This document shows, one piece after another, positions 1-9,007 of a stretch of 64,000 bases of DNA (position 1 is the first letter of the stretch; every line of letters begins with the position of its first letter). The stretch lies in the NCBI RefSeq assembly GCF_003674065.1, contig NZ_RDBE01000006.1:518410-582409 (forward strand), in the 5' to 3' direction. Source of the stretch: Nocardioides mangrovicus. Lineage in GTDB: Bacteria > Actinomycetota > Actinomycetes > Propionibacteriales > Nocardioidaceae. Made by a program: the position numbers and the translations under genes. The notes below the pieces were generated by a model. That model was not told the origin of the DNA. It saw only the letters and a list, made by a program, of their open reading frames with translations, and ran no database searches.

Positions 1-1320
1 GCCGTCGGCGATCTGCACCGAGCCGACCACCTGCCCGCGCGAGGAGACCACGACCGAGACCGCGCGGGCGCTGATCGGCGTGGCGAGGGTGCTGCGCGCC
101 GGGACCGAGAGGTAGCGACGGCTCAGCCGGCTGCCGTCGGCGGCGAGCTCGGAGATGGCCACGCGACCGGCACGCCGGTCGGCGGTCACCACCAGCGTGC
201 GCCGGCCCGCCGACGGCAGCGCCGCGGCGGCGGGTCCCTCCCAGTGGACCCCGGGCACGGCGTGGAAGAGGTCGGTCTTGCCGGGCACGAGGTAGCCGGC
301 CGTGATCGGCCCGCCGGCGTCGACGATCAGAGCCGTCCCGGCGTTCTTGACCTGGTCGCCCAGCGGCACGGTGACGGCCGCTCCTGCCGGCACCGACGTC
401 GGCCCGGCGCCGGTGGGATCGGAGGTGCCGTCCTCGCCGCTGAGCCGCACCCGGGCCACCACCGCCGAGCTGCCGGGGTTGAACAGCACCAGCGACCCGC
501 CCGGCCGCAGCGCCGAGGGCAGCGAGGCGGCGTCGGTGGGGGCGTCCTGGGCGTCGGGCGGCGGCAGCCCGGAGAGCACCAGGTGACGGGCGGGGGCGAG
601 CAGGTCGGGGATCCACTCGGTGGTGGGCTGCGCCTTGGGGTCGAGTACGTCGAGGGTGTGGTCGGCCAGGTCGGCCACCACCAGGCCGCGGGAGGCCTGC
701 ACGTGGACCACCAGGTTGCCTTCAGCGGGGGCCGCGTCGGCGAGCGCGACCTCCTTGGTGCCGCCGGGACGGACGGTGATGCCGCGCAGACCGGCGCCCT
801 GCACGACGCCGTCGGGTCCCCAGACGGACACGTCGACGACAGCCGCGCCCGGTCGCGGGTTGACCAGCTCGACGGTGGAGTAGTGCGCGGGCGAGGCGCC
901 GGCGCCGCTGAACCACCACGACGCCCGCGGCGAGCTGCAGCGGCTCACGCCGTGGGCGTAGGTGCCGCCGGTCTGCTCGCGGCTGCCGAAGATGCCGCGG
1001 GTGGACTGGTTGCGGGCCACGACGCTCAGCGGCGAGCGGCCGGGCGTGCCGATCTCGGCCACCTGCCCGGCCTGCACGGCCAGCGGTCGCTCGCCCGCCA
1101 CCACCGAGCCCCCGCTGGGCGTGCCCGGCAGCAGGCCCACGTGGCTGAGCGTGTCGGCGTCGGCGGAGGAGGGACACACCAGCTGTCGTACCTGGGGCGT
1201 GACGATGGACTGTCCGCGCAGGTGCGGGGTCGACGTCGGCCGGGCCTGCCCGGCGAACAGGGTGGCCAGGGCGGTCACCACCACGGCGGCGACCAGCCAG
1301 GCCAGCGGACGCAGCCTCAT
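1..1320 (-). CDS. DUF5719 family secreted/anchored protein (3' end outside window)
   Basis: The reading frame is open from ATG at 1320 to the left edge (440 codons), so the C-terminus is missing. The N-terminus (MRLRPLAWLVAAVVVTALA) is a signal peptide or membrane anchor. The rest is an exported, Gly/Pro/Val-rich domain with repeated short beta-strand segments and no catalytic motif I can name. It resembles the DUF5719 proteins found next to the large GT2 membrane protein in Nocardioides-type genomes. Its ATG overlaps the stop of the upstream glycosyltransferase (ATGA, 1317-1320), so the two are probably translationally coupled and act together in envelope glycan assembly. The role is inferred from position only. 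Confidence 0.75.
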   Translation of the reverse strand, partial: MRLRPLAWLVAAVVVTALATLFAGQARPTSTPHLRGQSIVTPQVRQLVCPSSADADTLSHVGLLPGTPSGGSVVAGERPLAVQAGQVAEIGTPGRSPLSVVARNQSTRGIFGSREQTGGTYAHGVSRCSSPRASWWFSGAGASPAHYSTVELVNPRPGAAVVDVSVWGPDGVVQGAGLRGITVRPGGTKEVALADAAPAEGNLVVHVQASRGLVVADLADHTLDVLDPKAQPTTEWIPDLLAPARHLVLSGLPPPDAQDAPTDAASLPSALRPGGSLVLFNPGSSAVVARVRLSGEDGTSDPTGAGPTSVPAGAAVTVPLGDQVKNAGTALIVDAGGPITAGYLVPGKTDLFHAVPGVHWEGPAAAALPSAGRRTLVVTADRRAGRVAISELAADGSRLSRRYLSVPARSTLATPISARAVSVVVSSRGQVVGSVQIADG

Positions 1321-4109
1321 CGGCGCACCCGCCTCGACGGCATGGTGAGCACGATCGCCGCGACGATGGCCAACCCCTGCAGCACCACCAGCACGAGGTG
1401 GAACGGCTGGCCGTCGTGGTCGGTGGCGCTCAGGGTGGGCGTGTCCTGCAGACGCCAGGAGGCGTCGTGGCGGGTGGCGCCGCTCGCGCGGGAGAACCCG
1501 GGGGCCGCGTCGAAGGCCGCCGAGACGCGACGGCTCACCGGCGCCCGCGCGTACACGTAGGCCACGCCGTAGGCCGCGAGGCTGCGCGCGTCGGCCGGCT
1601 GCGGGTCGGCCAGCAGCCGGCGCAGGACGCCCCGCAGCGCCGGGTCGGGCGCGGTGAGGGCCGCGATGGCGTCGTCGCCGACGGGCAGCGGGCCGTCGCG
1701 CAGCACCTCGTAGCGCACGCCCTGGGCCCGGCCGCCTCGCAGCTGCAGCACACCGCTGGCGTCGTGGGTAGCGGACAGGTCGCTCATGTAGGCCGGCGGT
1801 CCCGCCACCGGTCCGCGCTCCAGCGGGCCGGAGATGCCGGCGACGGCCCACCAGGCGAGGCCGCCCACCACGCTGAACGCGGCCAGGACCCCGCCCAGCA
1901 GCCCGGCCGGCCGGCGCCACCCGCCGGCACGGACCTCGGTCAGCAGTCCGTCGCCGGCCACCACCACGGCGCCGACGAGCCCGGCCTGGAGCACCAGCAG
2001 CCCGAAGCCCGTCCAGGGGTGGACCGCCGACGTCAGCCCGGGAAGCCGCACGCTCACCGTGGCCGTCAGGGCCGCCACCAGGGCGCCGGCTGCGGCGACG
2101 CCCCAGGCCACGGCCACCCGGCCATGGCGCTGCTCGCGCAGACCGGCGAGGAGCGCGGCCACCAGCAGGCCCGCGCCCAGCCACCACGGCGCCGCTCCGG
2201 GCCCGCCGGGGCGGCCCAGCAGCAGCCGCAGCGCGTCCTCCGAGGCCGGCAGCGCGCCGGCCACGCCGGCCTCGAGCAGGAGGGACCCGGGGTGCTGCAG
2301 CGCTCCGGCGGCCCAGGGCAGGAGCAGCGCGACGGGGGCCACGAGCACGACCACGGGGCCCGCCCACCAGCCCGGTCGCCGCACGATCAGCACGACCGCG
2401 ACCAGCAGCGCCACCAGCCAGGCCGTGGGCGCGAAAGCGCAGGTCAGCGCCAGGCCGACCGCCGTACGCCAGACCGCCCGCCAGCGACGCTCGCGCTCGG
2501 GGCGCGCCAGGCCGAGCGCCGAGGTGGCCGCCCACGGCAGCAGCAGCCCGCCGACGACCGTGCCCAGCCGGCCCTGGGCGTAGGCCCCGGCGACGACGGG
2601 CGCGAGCGCGTACGCGGTGGCGCCGACGAACGCCGCGGCCCAGCCGTCGGTGACGCGGCGGAAGAACCGCAGCGCCGAGAGGGCGGTGAGCGGCACGCCG
2701 AGGACGAACAGCACCCAGATGACGGCGCCGGCATGACCCAGGGTCAGCACCCCGAGCACGGCCAGCACGAGCACGTAGCCGGGTGCCGGCGCCGACGAGC
2801 CGGTGCCGAGGTCGTGGTGGGCCGACCACCACGCCGACCACCAGTGGCCGGTGCCCGCGGGCGCCGCCGGGAGCGCACCGCCGTGCAGCGGGCCGCCGTG
2901 CAGCAGGTCGCGAGCGGCCACCAGGGCCAGCACGAAGCCGCCGACGATGAGCCAGGTGCGCGGGCTGCGCAGCACCAGGGCGACCAGCCCGGGCTCCTGG
3001 GAGGACTCGACGTCGTCGACGTCGACCTGGTGGGCCGTGCGGACGGTGCGCCCGCCCACCGACTCGCGCCCCAGGTCGACCAGGGCGGAGAAGAAGTCGC
3101 CGACGTTGTCGAGCAGGTGCCGCAGCGGCAGCCAGGGCGGGGCGAGCAGGTGGCGCACCTCGCTGTGCCCGACGACGGCCGTGCGCTGGCGGGCGCGGCG
3201 GGCGGCGGCGATGCGGCGAGGGGCGAAGACCGTGGAGCCGAGGGCGACCAGCTCGTCCCAGGCCTCCAGCGGCGCCCGGATCAGCAGGAAGCCGAGGGCG
3301 CGCAGCAGGCCGAGCACGCCCAGCCGTAGCGACTGCAGCGCCCAGCCGCGTCCGGTGCCGTTGGCCAGCAGCGTGTAGATCGCGCCCGCGCGCTCCTGGC
3401 GGTGATGCAGCTCGGCCAGCCGCGAGGCGCGCTGCCCGCGGTGGGCGGCCTCGACGTGGAAGCAGACCGCCTCGGGCACGACCATCGTGGAGTACCCGGC
3501 GCGGGCGGCCCGCCAGCCGAAGTCCAGGTCGTTGCCGTAGACGGGCAGCGAGCGGTCGAAGCCGAGGTGCTCGAGCACGTCGCGTCGCACCAGCATCCCG
3601 GCGGTGTTGACCGCCAGCACCACCCGTCGCCGGTCGTGCTGGCCCTGGTCGTACTCGCCGCGCTCCAGGCCGGTCTCGCGGCGGCCGGTGCCGGAGATGG
3701 TGACCCCCATCTCCAGGAGCCGTCGCAGCGAGGGCCACTCGCGCAGCTTGGGGCCGAGGACGGCCACGTCGGGGTGGCGGTGGGCGGCCTCGAGCAGCAG
3801 CGCCAGCGCGTCGGGGGCGGGGGCGCTGTCGTCGTGCAGGATCCAGACCCAGCCCGGGTGCGGGTCGCTCGGCGGCGGGGCGGGGATACGCGCCAGGCCC
3901 GCGCGGACGCTCTCGGCCCACGGCGTCGCGGCGCCGAGCTGCTCGACGTCCCAGCCGCTGGTCCGCAGGGCGGTGACCGACCCGTCGCGAGACCCCGTGT
4001 CGATCGCGACCCGGTGGTCGATCGGGTGCGTCTGCTGCTCCACACCGGCCAGCACGGCCGGGAGCCAGCGCTCGCCGTTGTGGCTGACGAGCAGGACGGA
4101 GACGGGCAC
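1317..4109 (-). CDS. Large membrane-bound family 2 glycosyltransferase
   Basis: A 930-residue protein. The N-terminal third is a GT-A glycosyltransferase: SVLLVSHNGERWL strand, DTGSRDGS nucleotide-binding segment, ILHDDSAPAPD metal-binding Asp pair, and a later NDLDFGWRA acceptor-side motif. The remainder is a polytopic membrane region of about 10 helices followed by an extracytoplasmic tail and a last helix. This layout matches envelope polysaccharide transferases beside whiB2 in actinobacteria. Start choice: a TAGGGT box at 4117-4122 lies 7 nt before GTG 4109, the leaderless arrangement seen throughout this window; a GTG at 4118 lies inside that box and would add three residues. The donor sugar is unknown. 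Confidence 0.85.
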   Translation of the reverse strand: MPVSVLLVSHNGERWLPAVLAGVEQQTHPIDHRVAIDTGSRDGSVTALRTSGWDVEQLGAATPWAESVRAGLARIPAPPPSDPHPGWVWILHDDSAPAPDALALLLEAAHRHPDVAVLGPKLREWPSLRRLLEMGVTISGTGRRETGLERGEYDQGQHDRRRVVLAVNTAGMLVRRDVLEHLGFDRSLPVYGNDLDFGWRAARAGYSTMVVPEAVCFHVEAAHRGQRASRLAELHHRQERAGAIYTLLANGTGRGWALQSLRLGVLGLLRALGFLLIRAPLEAWDELVALGSTVFAPRRIAAARRARQRTAVVGHSEVRHLLAPPWLPLRHLLDNVGDFFSALVDLGRESVGGRTVRTAHQVDVDDVESSQEPGLVALVLRSPRTWLIVGGFVLALVAARDLLHGGPLHGGALPAAPAGTGHWWSAWWSAHHDLGTGSSAPAPGYVLVLAVLGVLTLGHAGAVIWVLFVLGVPLTALSALRFFRRVTDGWAAAFVGATAYALAPVVAGAYAQGRLGTVVGGLLLPWAATSALGLARPERERRWRAVWRTAVGLALTCAFAPTAWLVALLVAVVLIVRRPGWWAGPVVVLVAPVALLLPWAAGALQHPGSLLLEAGVAGALPASEDALRLLLGRPGGPGAAPWWLGAGLLVAALLAGLREQRHGRVAVAWGVAAAGALVAALTATVSVRLPGLTSAVHPWTGFGLLVLQAGLVGAVVVAGDGLLTEVRAGGWRRPAGLLGGVLAAFSVVGGLAWWAVAGISGPLERGPVAGPPAYMSDLSATHDASGVLQLRGGRAQGVRYEVLRDGPLPVGDDAIAALTAPDPALRGVLRRLLADPQPADARSLAAYGVAYVYARAPVSRRVSAAFDAAPGFSRASGATRHDASWRLQDTPTLSATDHDGQPFHLVLVVLQGLAIVAAIVLTMPSRRVRR

Positions 4110-4157
4110 GGCGGCCACCCTAGGGGGACCCCGGGCGGCCCCCCGAATCGAGATCGA

Positions 4158-4415
4158 TCAGACCGCGCGCTTCTTCAGCTTGCGGCGCTCGCGCTCGGAC
4201 AGACCACCCCAGATGCCGAACCGCTCGTCGTTGCCGAGCGCGTACTCCAGGCACTCATCGCGCACGTCGCAGGTCAGGCAGACCCGCTTGGCCTCCCGCG
4301 TGGAGCCGCCCTTCTCGGGGAAGAACGCCTCCGGGTCGGTCTGGGCGCACAAGGCGCGCTCCTGCCAACCGTTGTCCTCGCCGTCGTCGTCGGCGAGCAG
4401 GTAGAGCTCTCTCAC
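4158..4415 (-). CDS. whiB: WhiB-family iron-sulfur transcription factor (WhiB2/WhmD-like)
   Basis: An 85-residue Wbl protein with the four cluster cysteines at 23, 46, 49 and 55 (CxxCxxxxxC for the last three), the G-I-W-G-G turn at 67-71, and a basic C-terminal DNA-contact tail (RERRKLKK). Wbl proteins bind a 4Fe-4S cluster and act with the primary sigma factor. The WhiB2/WhmD subgroup controls septation and sporulation genes. Its location next to cofD/fbiA and fbiB matches mycobacterial whiB2. It starts with GTG preceded by AAGGGG about 8 nt upstream. Unlike many neighbours it has an SD-led leader in the 173-bp gap shared with cofD. Confidence 0.93.
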   Translation of the reverse strand: MRELYLLADDDGEDNGWQERALCAQTDPEAFFPEKGGSTREAKRVCLTCDVRDECLEYALGNDERFGIWGGLSERERRKLKKRAV

Positions 4416-4493
4416 TGGTACGCCCCTTCGACCCCTCGGCTACCCCGTGGGAGCGCCGTTGTTGAATGGTTCCTCGATTCGCACGCCGCGTCG

Positions 4494-4526
4494 TTGACGA
4501 GTCGAACCACAGTGGTGTGATTACAT
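4494..4526 (+). promoter_or_regulatory. Candidate promoter for the F420 genes
   Basis: TTGACG at 4494-4499 resembles a -35 box and is followed by a TGTGATTACAT segment (4516-4526) as a poor extended -10. An 11-bp palindrome ACCACAGTGGT (4506-4516) sits between them and could be an operator for either cofD or the divergent whiB gene. Support is only by eye. Confidence 0.3.
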
Positions 4527-4588
4527 GCCTGTCGCTTCGCGGTGTCAAGCGGGCGACCGGGCGGTCCAGCCGTGCGGGAAGGTCCGAA

Positions 4589-5602
4589 ATGTCGCTGAAA
4601 CAGCTGCCGCGCCGCGTCACCGTCCTCTCCGGCGGGGTCGGCGGGGCCCGCTTCCTGCAGGGTGTCCTGCGGCTGCGGGAGCGCTCCGGGAGCGCCACCG
4701 AGGTCACCGTGGTGGCCAACACCGGCGACGACATCTGGATCCACGGCCTCAAGGTCTGCCCCGATCTCGACACCGTGATGTACACCCTCGGCGACGGGAT
4801 CGACCCCGAGCGCGGCTGGGGGCGCACGGGTGAGACCTGGCACGCCAAGGAGGAGCTGGCGGCCTACGGGGTGGAGCCGACCTGGTTCGGACTCGGCGAC
4901 CGCGACATCGCCACCCACCTGGTGCGCACCCAGATGCTCGACGCCGGCTACCCGCTCTCCGCGGTCACCGAGGCGCTGTGCCGGCGCTGGCTCTCCCCCG
5001 TCCTCGGCGACGGGCTGCGGCTGCTGCCGATGACCGACGACCGCACCGAGACCCACATCGTCATCACCGACCCCGACGGCGGGGAGCGTCGCGCCGTGCA
5101 CTTCCAGGAGTACTGGATCCGCCACCGCGCCGAGGTGCCCGCCCACGAGGTCGTCGTCATCGGGCTGCCCGACGCCAAGCCCGCCCCGGGGGTCCTCGAG
5201 GCGCTGCTCGAGACCGACCTGGTGCTGCTGCCGCCCTCCAACCCGGTGGTCTCGATCGCCCCGATCCTCGACGTGCCCGGCATCCGCGACGCCGTGCGCA
5301 CCACCTCGGCGCCGGTGGTGGGCGTCTCGGGCATCGTCGGCGGCGACCACGTGCGCGGCATGGCCCGGCAGCTGCTCGGGGTGCGCGGGGTGGAGGTCTC
5401 GGCCGCCGGCGTCGGGCTCCACTACGGCGCCCGCAAGGCCGACGGGGTGCTGGACGGCTGGCTGGTCGACACCGTCGACGCCGACGCGCTGGACCCCCTG
5501 CACAGCGCCGGGATCGCCGCGGCGGCCGTGCCACTGATGATGACCGACCATGACGCGACGGCCGACATGGTGCAGGCGGCGCTCGAGCTCGTCCTGCCGT
5601 GA
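4589..5602 (+). CDS. cofD: 2-phospho-L-lactate transferase (CofD/FbiA)
   Basis: A 337-residue CofD/FbiA enzyme. It transfers the phospho-lactyl (or, in mycobacteria, phosphoenolpyruvyl) group from the guanylylated donor to the deazaflavin Fo, giving (dehydro)coenzyme F420-0. The N-terminus carries the signature VTVLSGGVGGARFLQGV, followed by VVANTGDDIWIHGL, the substrate-binding NTGDD motif of the family. The longer frame beginning at 4466 lacks family sequence. ATG 4589 is preceded by GGGAAGG and gives the usual length. It overlaps fbiB by GTGA (5599-5602), so both enzymes are made from one mRNA. Confidence 0.95.
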   Translation: MSLKQLPRRVTVLSGGVGGARFLQGVLRLRERSGSATEVTVVANTGDDIWIHGLKVCPDLDTVMYTLGDGIDPERGWGRTGETWHAKEELAAYGVEPTWFGLGDRDIATHLVRTQMLDAGYPLSAVTEALCRRWLSPVLGDGLRLLPMTDDRTETHIVITDPDGGERRAVHFQEYWIRHRAEVPAHEVVVIGLPDAKPAPGVLEALLETDLVLLPPSNPVVSIAPILDVPGIRDAVRTTSAPVVGVSGIVGGDHVRGMARQLLGVRGVEVSAAGVGLHYGARKADGVLDGWLVDTVDADALDPLHSAGIAAAAVPLMMTDHDATADMVQAALELVLP

Positions 5603-6513
5603 TCAGCTGCTGGGCGCCCGAGGGCGTCGGCGAGGTCCGCGAGGGTGACGACCTGGTCGCGCTGGTCGTCGGCGCGGTGCCCGACCTGGCCGACGGCGAC
5701 GTCGTCGTGCTCACCAGCAAGATCCTCAGCAAGGCCGAGGGCCGCACCTCCACCCGGCCGCGCGAGGACGTGATCGCCGACGAGACGGTGCGCGAGGTCG
5801 CCCGCCGCGGGCCGGTGCGCATCGTGGAGAACCACCTGGGCCTGGTGATGGCCGCCGGCGGCGTCGACGCCTCCAACGTCGAGCCGGGCACCGTGCTGCT
5901 GCTCCCCCGCGACCCCGACGCCAGCGCCCGCTCCGTGCGCGAGGGGCTGCTCGCCCGCACCGGGCGCAACGTGGCCGTGATCGTCACCGACACCGCCGGC
6001 CGGGCCTGGCGGCTGGGGCAGACCGACCTGGCCATCGGCGCCGCCGGGCTGCTGCCGCTGGACGACCACGCCGGTCGCACCGACGGCTACGGCAACCCGC
6101 TCGCCGTCACCGCCCCCGCCGTCGTCGACGAGATCGCCGCGGCCGCCGAGCTGGTGGCCGGCAAGACCTCCGGGCGTCCGCTCAGCGTCGTCCGGGGTCT
6201 CGCGCAGCGGGTGCTGGCCGCCGGCGACCACGGCCCCGGGGCGCGGATGCTCGTGCGCCCCGCGAGCGAGGACATGTTCGGTCTCGGCGCCCGCGAGGCC
6301 GTCGTCGCCGCGGTGGCGCGCCGCCAGTCGACCTCGTTCGGACGCCGCGCCTCAGCCGGCGAGCTCGCCGAGGTGCTCGCCGATCTCGGGCTGGAGGCGG
6401 GCTCCCCGCTGGCCGCCGTGGTGGCGCACGCGTACGGCTGGGAGGGGTCCGTAGACTTCGCCCGTCCCGGAGCCCGTCAGAAAGAGACCCGTGGCCAAGC
6501 AGAAGAACGTTGA
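5599..6513 (+). CDS. fbiB: Coenzyme F420-0:L-glutamate ligase, short FbiB/CofE
   Basis: A 304-residue protein. Residues 1 to about 220 are the CofE gamma-glutamyl ligase domain that adds glutamates to F420-0 (VLTSKILSKAEGR, VTDTAGRAWRLGQTDLAIG, GRTDGYGNPL). It then enters the linker typical of actinobacterial FbiB (PASEDMFGLGAREAV, 221-235) but ends about 70 residues later. Mycobacterial FbiB is about 448 residues and carries a C-terminal nitroreductase-like FMN domain that reduces dehydro-F420-0. That domain is absent here, and no nitroreductase gene lies nearby. GTG start overlaps cofD. The 3' end overlaps the next gene by 23 nt. Confidence 0.9.
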   Translation: MISCWAPEGVGEVREGDDLVALVVGAVPDLADGDVVVLTSKILSKAEGRTSTRPREDVIADETVREVARRGPVRIVENHLGLVMAAGGVDASNVEPGTVLLLPRDPDASARSVREGLLARTGRNVAVIVTDTAGRAWRLGQTDLAIGAAGLLPLDDHAGRTDGYGNPLAVTAPAVVDEIAAAAELVAGKTSGRPLSVVRGLAQRVLAAGDHGPGARMLVRPASEDMFGLGAREAVVAAVARRQSTSFGRRASAGELAEVLADLGLEAGSPLAAVVAHAYGWEGSVDFARPGARQKETRGQAEER

Positions 6514-7213
6514 CCGCAAGGCACGCATCGAGGCGATGCGTCGTGAGCAGCAGCGCAAGGAACGGCTGCGCACCTGGGGAGTCCTCGGGGTGTGCGGCGT
6601 CGTCGTCGTCGCGCTGCTCTCCGTCGTGGCGGTGAAGCTGGTCAAGCAGCACCAGGAGGACGAGCGCATCGCCGGCAAGCCGCTGGCGAAGATGGGCGTC
6701 GCCGCCTCCGCCGCGTCGTGCTCCTCGCCCAAGACCGAGGACGCCAGCGGCAGCGGCCAGCACGTCACCCCGCCGACCGTCATCGACTACGCGACCGCTC
6801 CCCCGGCGTACGGCAAGCACTGGGGCAACTACCTCAGCGGCTCGGAGATCAAGACCTTCTACTCCCGCCAGGACGTCCCCGAGATCGAGCGGCTCGTCCA
6901 CAGCCTCGAGCACGGCCACACGATCCTCTGGTACGACGACACCGTGAAGCAGGGATCGGCCGACTACAAGGCGATGCAGGCGATGGCCACCAAGCTCGGC
7001 CTGGACAGCTACTTCATGGTCGCGCCGTACATCAAGGCCAAGGACGGCAACCACTCGTTCCCCGCCGGCAAGCACGTCGCGCTGACCCACTGGACCGGCC
7101 CCGACGACCAGAAGGGCGTGTGGCAGTACTGCGCCCGCCCCAGCGGCAGCGTGGTGCAGGACTTCGTGAAGAAGTACCCCAAGACCAACGCCCCGGAGCC
7201 CGGCGCGGCCTGA
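6491..7213 (+). CDS. DUF3105 domain membrane-anchored protein
   Basis: A 240-residue protein: a basic N-terminal cytoplasmic stretch, one transmembrane helix (about residues 29-50), then an extracytoplasmic DUF3105 domain containing the family motif HSLEHGHTILWYDD and two cysteines (about residues 77 and 216) that could pair. The function of DUF3105 is not established. It overlaps the end of fbiB by 23 nt, so it is probably expressed with the F420 operon. It is followed by a strong hairpin facing the convergent manC gene. Start GTG 6491 gives the expected basic tail. Confidence 0.85.
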   Translation: MAKQKNVDRKARIEAMRREQQRKERLRTWGVLGVCGVVVVALLSVVAVKLVKQHQEDERIAGKPLAKMGVAASAASCSSPKTEDASGSGQHVTPPTVIDYATAPPAYGKHWGNYLSGSEIKTFYSRQDVPEIERLVHSLEHGHTILWYDDTVKQGSADYKAMQAMATKLGLDSYFMVAPYIKAKDGNHSFPAGKHVALTHWTGPDDQKGVWQYCARPSGSVVQDFVKKYPKTNAPEPGAA

Positions 7214-7219
7214 GCCGGC

Positions 7220-7269
7220 GGCTCGTGTGCTCAAGTGGCCGCTCCAGCGACCGCTCGAGCACTCGAGCC
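7220..7269. terminator. Hairpin between convergent genes
   Basis: Arms GGCTCGTGTGCTC (7220-7232) and GAGCACTCGAGCC (7257-7269) pair over 13 bp with one mismatch around a 24-nt loop that can itself fold. The position between converging stops suggests a bidirectional terminator, although no U-tract follows. Confidence 0.6.
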
Positions 7270-7283
7270 GGTGACGGGGCCTC

Positions 7284-8366
7284 CTAGGTCAGCTCCCCCA
7301 GCTCTCGCTGTCGCAGCTCGGCGACCACGTGCTTGACGTCCTGGGCGCGGTCGCGGGTGGTGACCAGGAGGGCGTCGCCGGTGTCGACCACGACGACGTC
7401 GTCCAGGCCGACGACGGCCACGGCGCGGTCGCCGGGGACGACGAGGCCGGAGGCGTCGACCATGACGACGCGGGCGGGGTCGCCGAGGACGGCGGTGCCG
7501 GGGGTGCCGTCGAGGGCGGGGATGAGCTCGCCGAGGGACGCGAAGTCGCCGACGTCGTCCCAGCCGAAGGGCCCGGGCACCACGGCGACGCGGCCGGCGG
7601 CGGCGGCGGGCTCGGCGACGGCGTGGTCGATGGCGATCTTCTCCAGCGTCGGCCAGACCTCCTCCAGGCACGAGGGGTCGGCGGCGATGCGCCGCAGCCC
7701 GGCGGCCAGGTCGCGGTGTTGCTCGGCGAGCAGGTCGAGCAGCACGGAGGCGCGCACGACGAACATGCCGGCGTTCCAGCGGTACCCGGCCTCGACGTAG
7801 GTCGCGGCCCGGGCGGCGTCGGGCTTCTCGACGAACTCCGCGACCGACCGCGCGGTCGGGTAGCCGGCCAGGGCGGCACCGGGGCGGATGTAGCCGAACG
7901 CGGTCGACGGCGAGCGCGGGTCGATGCCGATGGTGACCAGCAGCCCGGTGTCGGCGACGTCGGCGGCCTCGCCGACGCAGGCGCGGAAGGCCTCGGCGTC
8001 GTCGATGACGTGGTCGGCGGCGAAGGAGCCGATCAGGCCGTCGGGGTCGTCGCGCTCGACGGTGGCGGCGGCCAGGCCGATGGCGGCCATGGAGTCGCGC
8101 GGGGAGGGCTCGGCGACGACCTGGGCCGGCTGCAGCTCGGGGAGCTGCTCGCGCACCGCCGCCTGGTGCACCGCGCCGGTGACCACCAGCGCGCGGTGGC
8201 CGACCAGCGGCACCAGCCGGTCCACCGTGCCCTGGATCAGGGTGCGGCCCGTGCCGGTCAGGTCGTGCAGGAACTTCGGCGACCCGGCTCGCGAGAGCGG
8301 CCAGAGCCGGGTGCCGGCGCCGCCGGCGGGGACGACCACCCAAAGACGGTCCACGGCAGAGGTCAT
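7284..8366 (-). CDS. manC: Mannose-1-phosphate guanylyltransferase
   Basis: A 360-residue nucleotidyltransferase that makes GDP-mannose from mannose-1-phosphate and GTP, the precursor for mannosylated lipids and glycans. It shows the activation loop VPAGGAGTRLWPLSRAGSPKFL at the N-terminus, the VEKPDA sugar-binding motif, and the WNAGMFVVRASVLL segment. The length fits the single-domain bacterial type (no phosphomannose isomerase domain). A phosphomannomutase lies at 57371 in the same window. ATG 8366 is preceded by AAAGGA. It is divergent from the TIGR03089 gene, with 37 bp between starts. Confidence 0.93.
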   Translation of the reverse strand: MTSAVDRLWVVVPAGGAGTRLWPLSRAGSPKFLHDLTGTGRTLIQGTVDRLVPLVGHRALVVTGAVHQAAVREQLPELQPAQVVAEPSPRDSMAAIGLAAATVERDDPDGLIGSFAADHVIDDAEAFRACVGEAADVADTGLLVTIGIDPRSPSTAFGYIRPGAALAGYPTARSVAEFVEKPDAARAATYVEAGYRWNAGMFVVRASVLLDLLAEQHRDLAAGLRRIAADPSCLEEVWPTLEKIAIDHAVAEPAAAAGRVAVVPGPFGWDDVGDFASLGELIPALDGTPGTAVLGDPARVVMVDASGLVVPGDRAVAVVGLDDVVVVDTGDALLVTTRDRAQDVKHVVAELRQRELGELT

Positions 8367-8403
8367 GGCGCCGATCCTTTCATCAGGTCCCTACGGTGAT
8401 CTC

Positions 8404-8973
8404 GTGCCATCCTTCGCAGACGTCCTGCAGCGCCGGCTGCGTACCGACCCGGGCCAGCCGCTGGTGACCTTCTACGACGAGGCCACCGGCGAGCGCACCG
8501 AGCTGTCGGTGACCACCTACGCCAATTGGGTGGCCAAGACCGCCGGCGTGCTCGTCGACGACCTCGGTCTCGACGCCGGCGACGCCATCGGCCTCGAGCT
8601 GCCGCCGCACTGGCTGGTGCCGGTCTTCGAGGGCGCCGCGCTAACCGTCGGCCTCACGCTCGACGACGCCGCCGGCACCGTGGTCGGCACCACGCCCGAG
8701 GCCACCCTCTTCTGCGCGCTGCTGCCCTTCGCCGTGCCGGCCCGCGAGCCCGTGGCCACGCTGGACTTCGGCACGCTCTGGCCGAGCCAGCCCGACGTCT
8801 TCCTCGGCGTCGCCGACGCCACCCCGCTCGAGGTCGCGTCCGAGGCGGGTCGCGTGCTCGGCGACCCGGGCCGGTTCCTGGGCCTGCTGGCCGGGGGCGG
8901 GTCGCTGGTCATCGTCGTCCACGCCGACGACGAGCGCACCGAGGCGATCCGGGCAGCCGAGCGGGCCGGCTAG
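8404..8973 (+). CDS. TIGR03089 family protein
   Basis: A 189-residue protein matching the actinobacterial TIGR03089 family (Rv3268-like): an N-terminal segment resembling the start of AMP-forming acyl-CoA synthetases (VTFYDEATGERTELSVTTYANWVAKTA) and a Rossmann-like remainder, but no complete adenylation core. Its biochemical role is unknown. Start: TACGGT at 8392-8397 lies exactly 6 nt before GTG 8404, so transcription probably begins at the first codon. In mycobacteria its homologue also sits next to LCP and rhamnosyltransferase genes, consistent with a wall-related position here. Confidence 0.85.
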   Translation: MPSFADVLQRRLRTDPGQPLVTFYDEATGERTELSVTTYANWVAKTAGVLVDDLGLDAGDAIGLELPPHWLVPVFEGAALTVGLTLDDAAGTVVGTTPEATLFCALLPFAVPAREPVATLDFGTLWPSQPDVFLGVADATPLEVASEAGRVLGDPGRFLGLLAGGGSLVIVVHADDERTEAIRAAERAG

Positions 8974-9007
8974 CTGACGGCCCCTCGCGAGCTCGGGGAG
9001 CGGGCGG

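Noticed and set aside
1398-3329. Long Gly/Arg/Gln-rich open frames antisense to the large glycosyltransferase, and similar ones opposite most genes
   Set aside because: They are the third-position GC shadow of genuine genes: low-complexity, no family motifs, no start signals.
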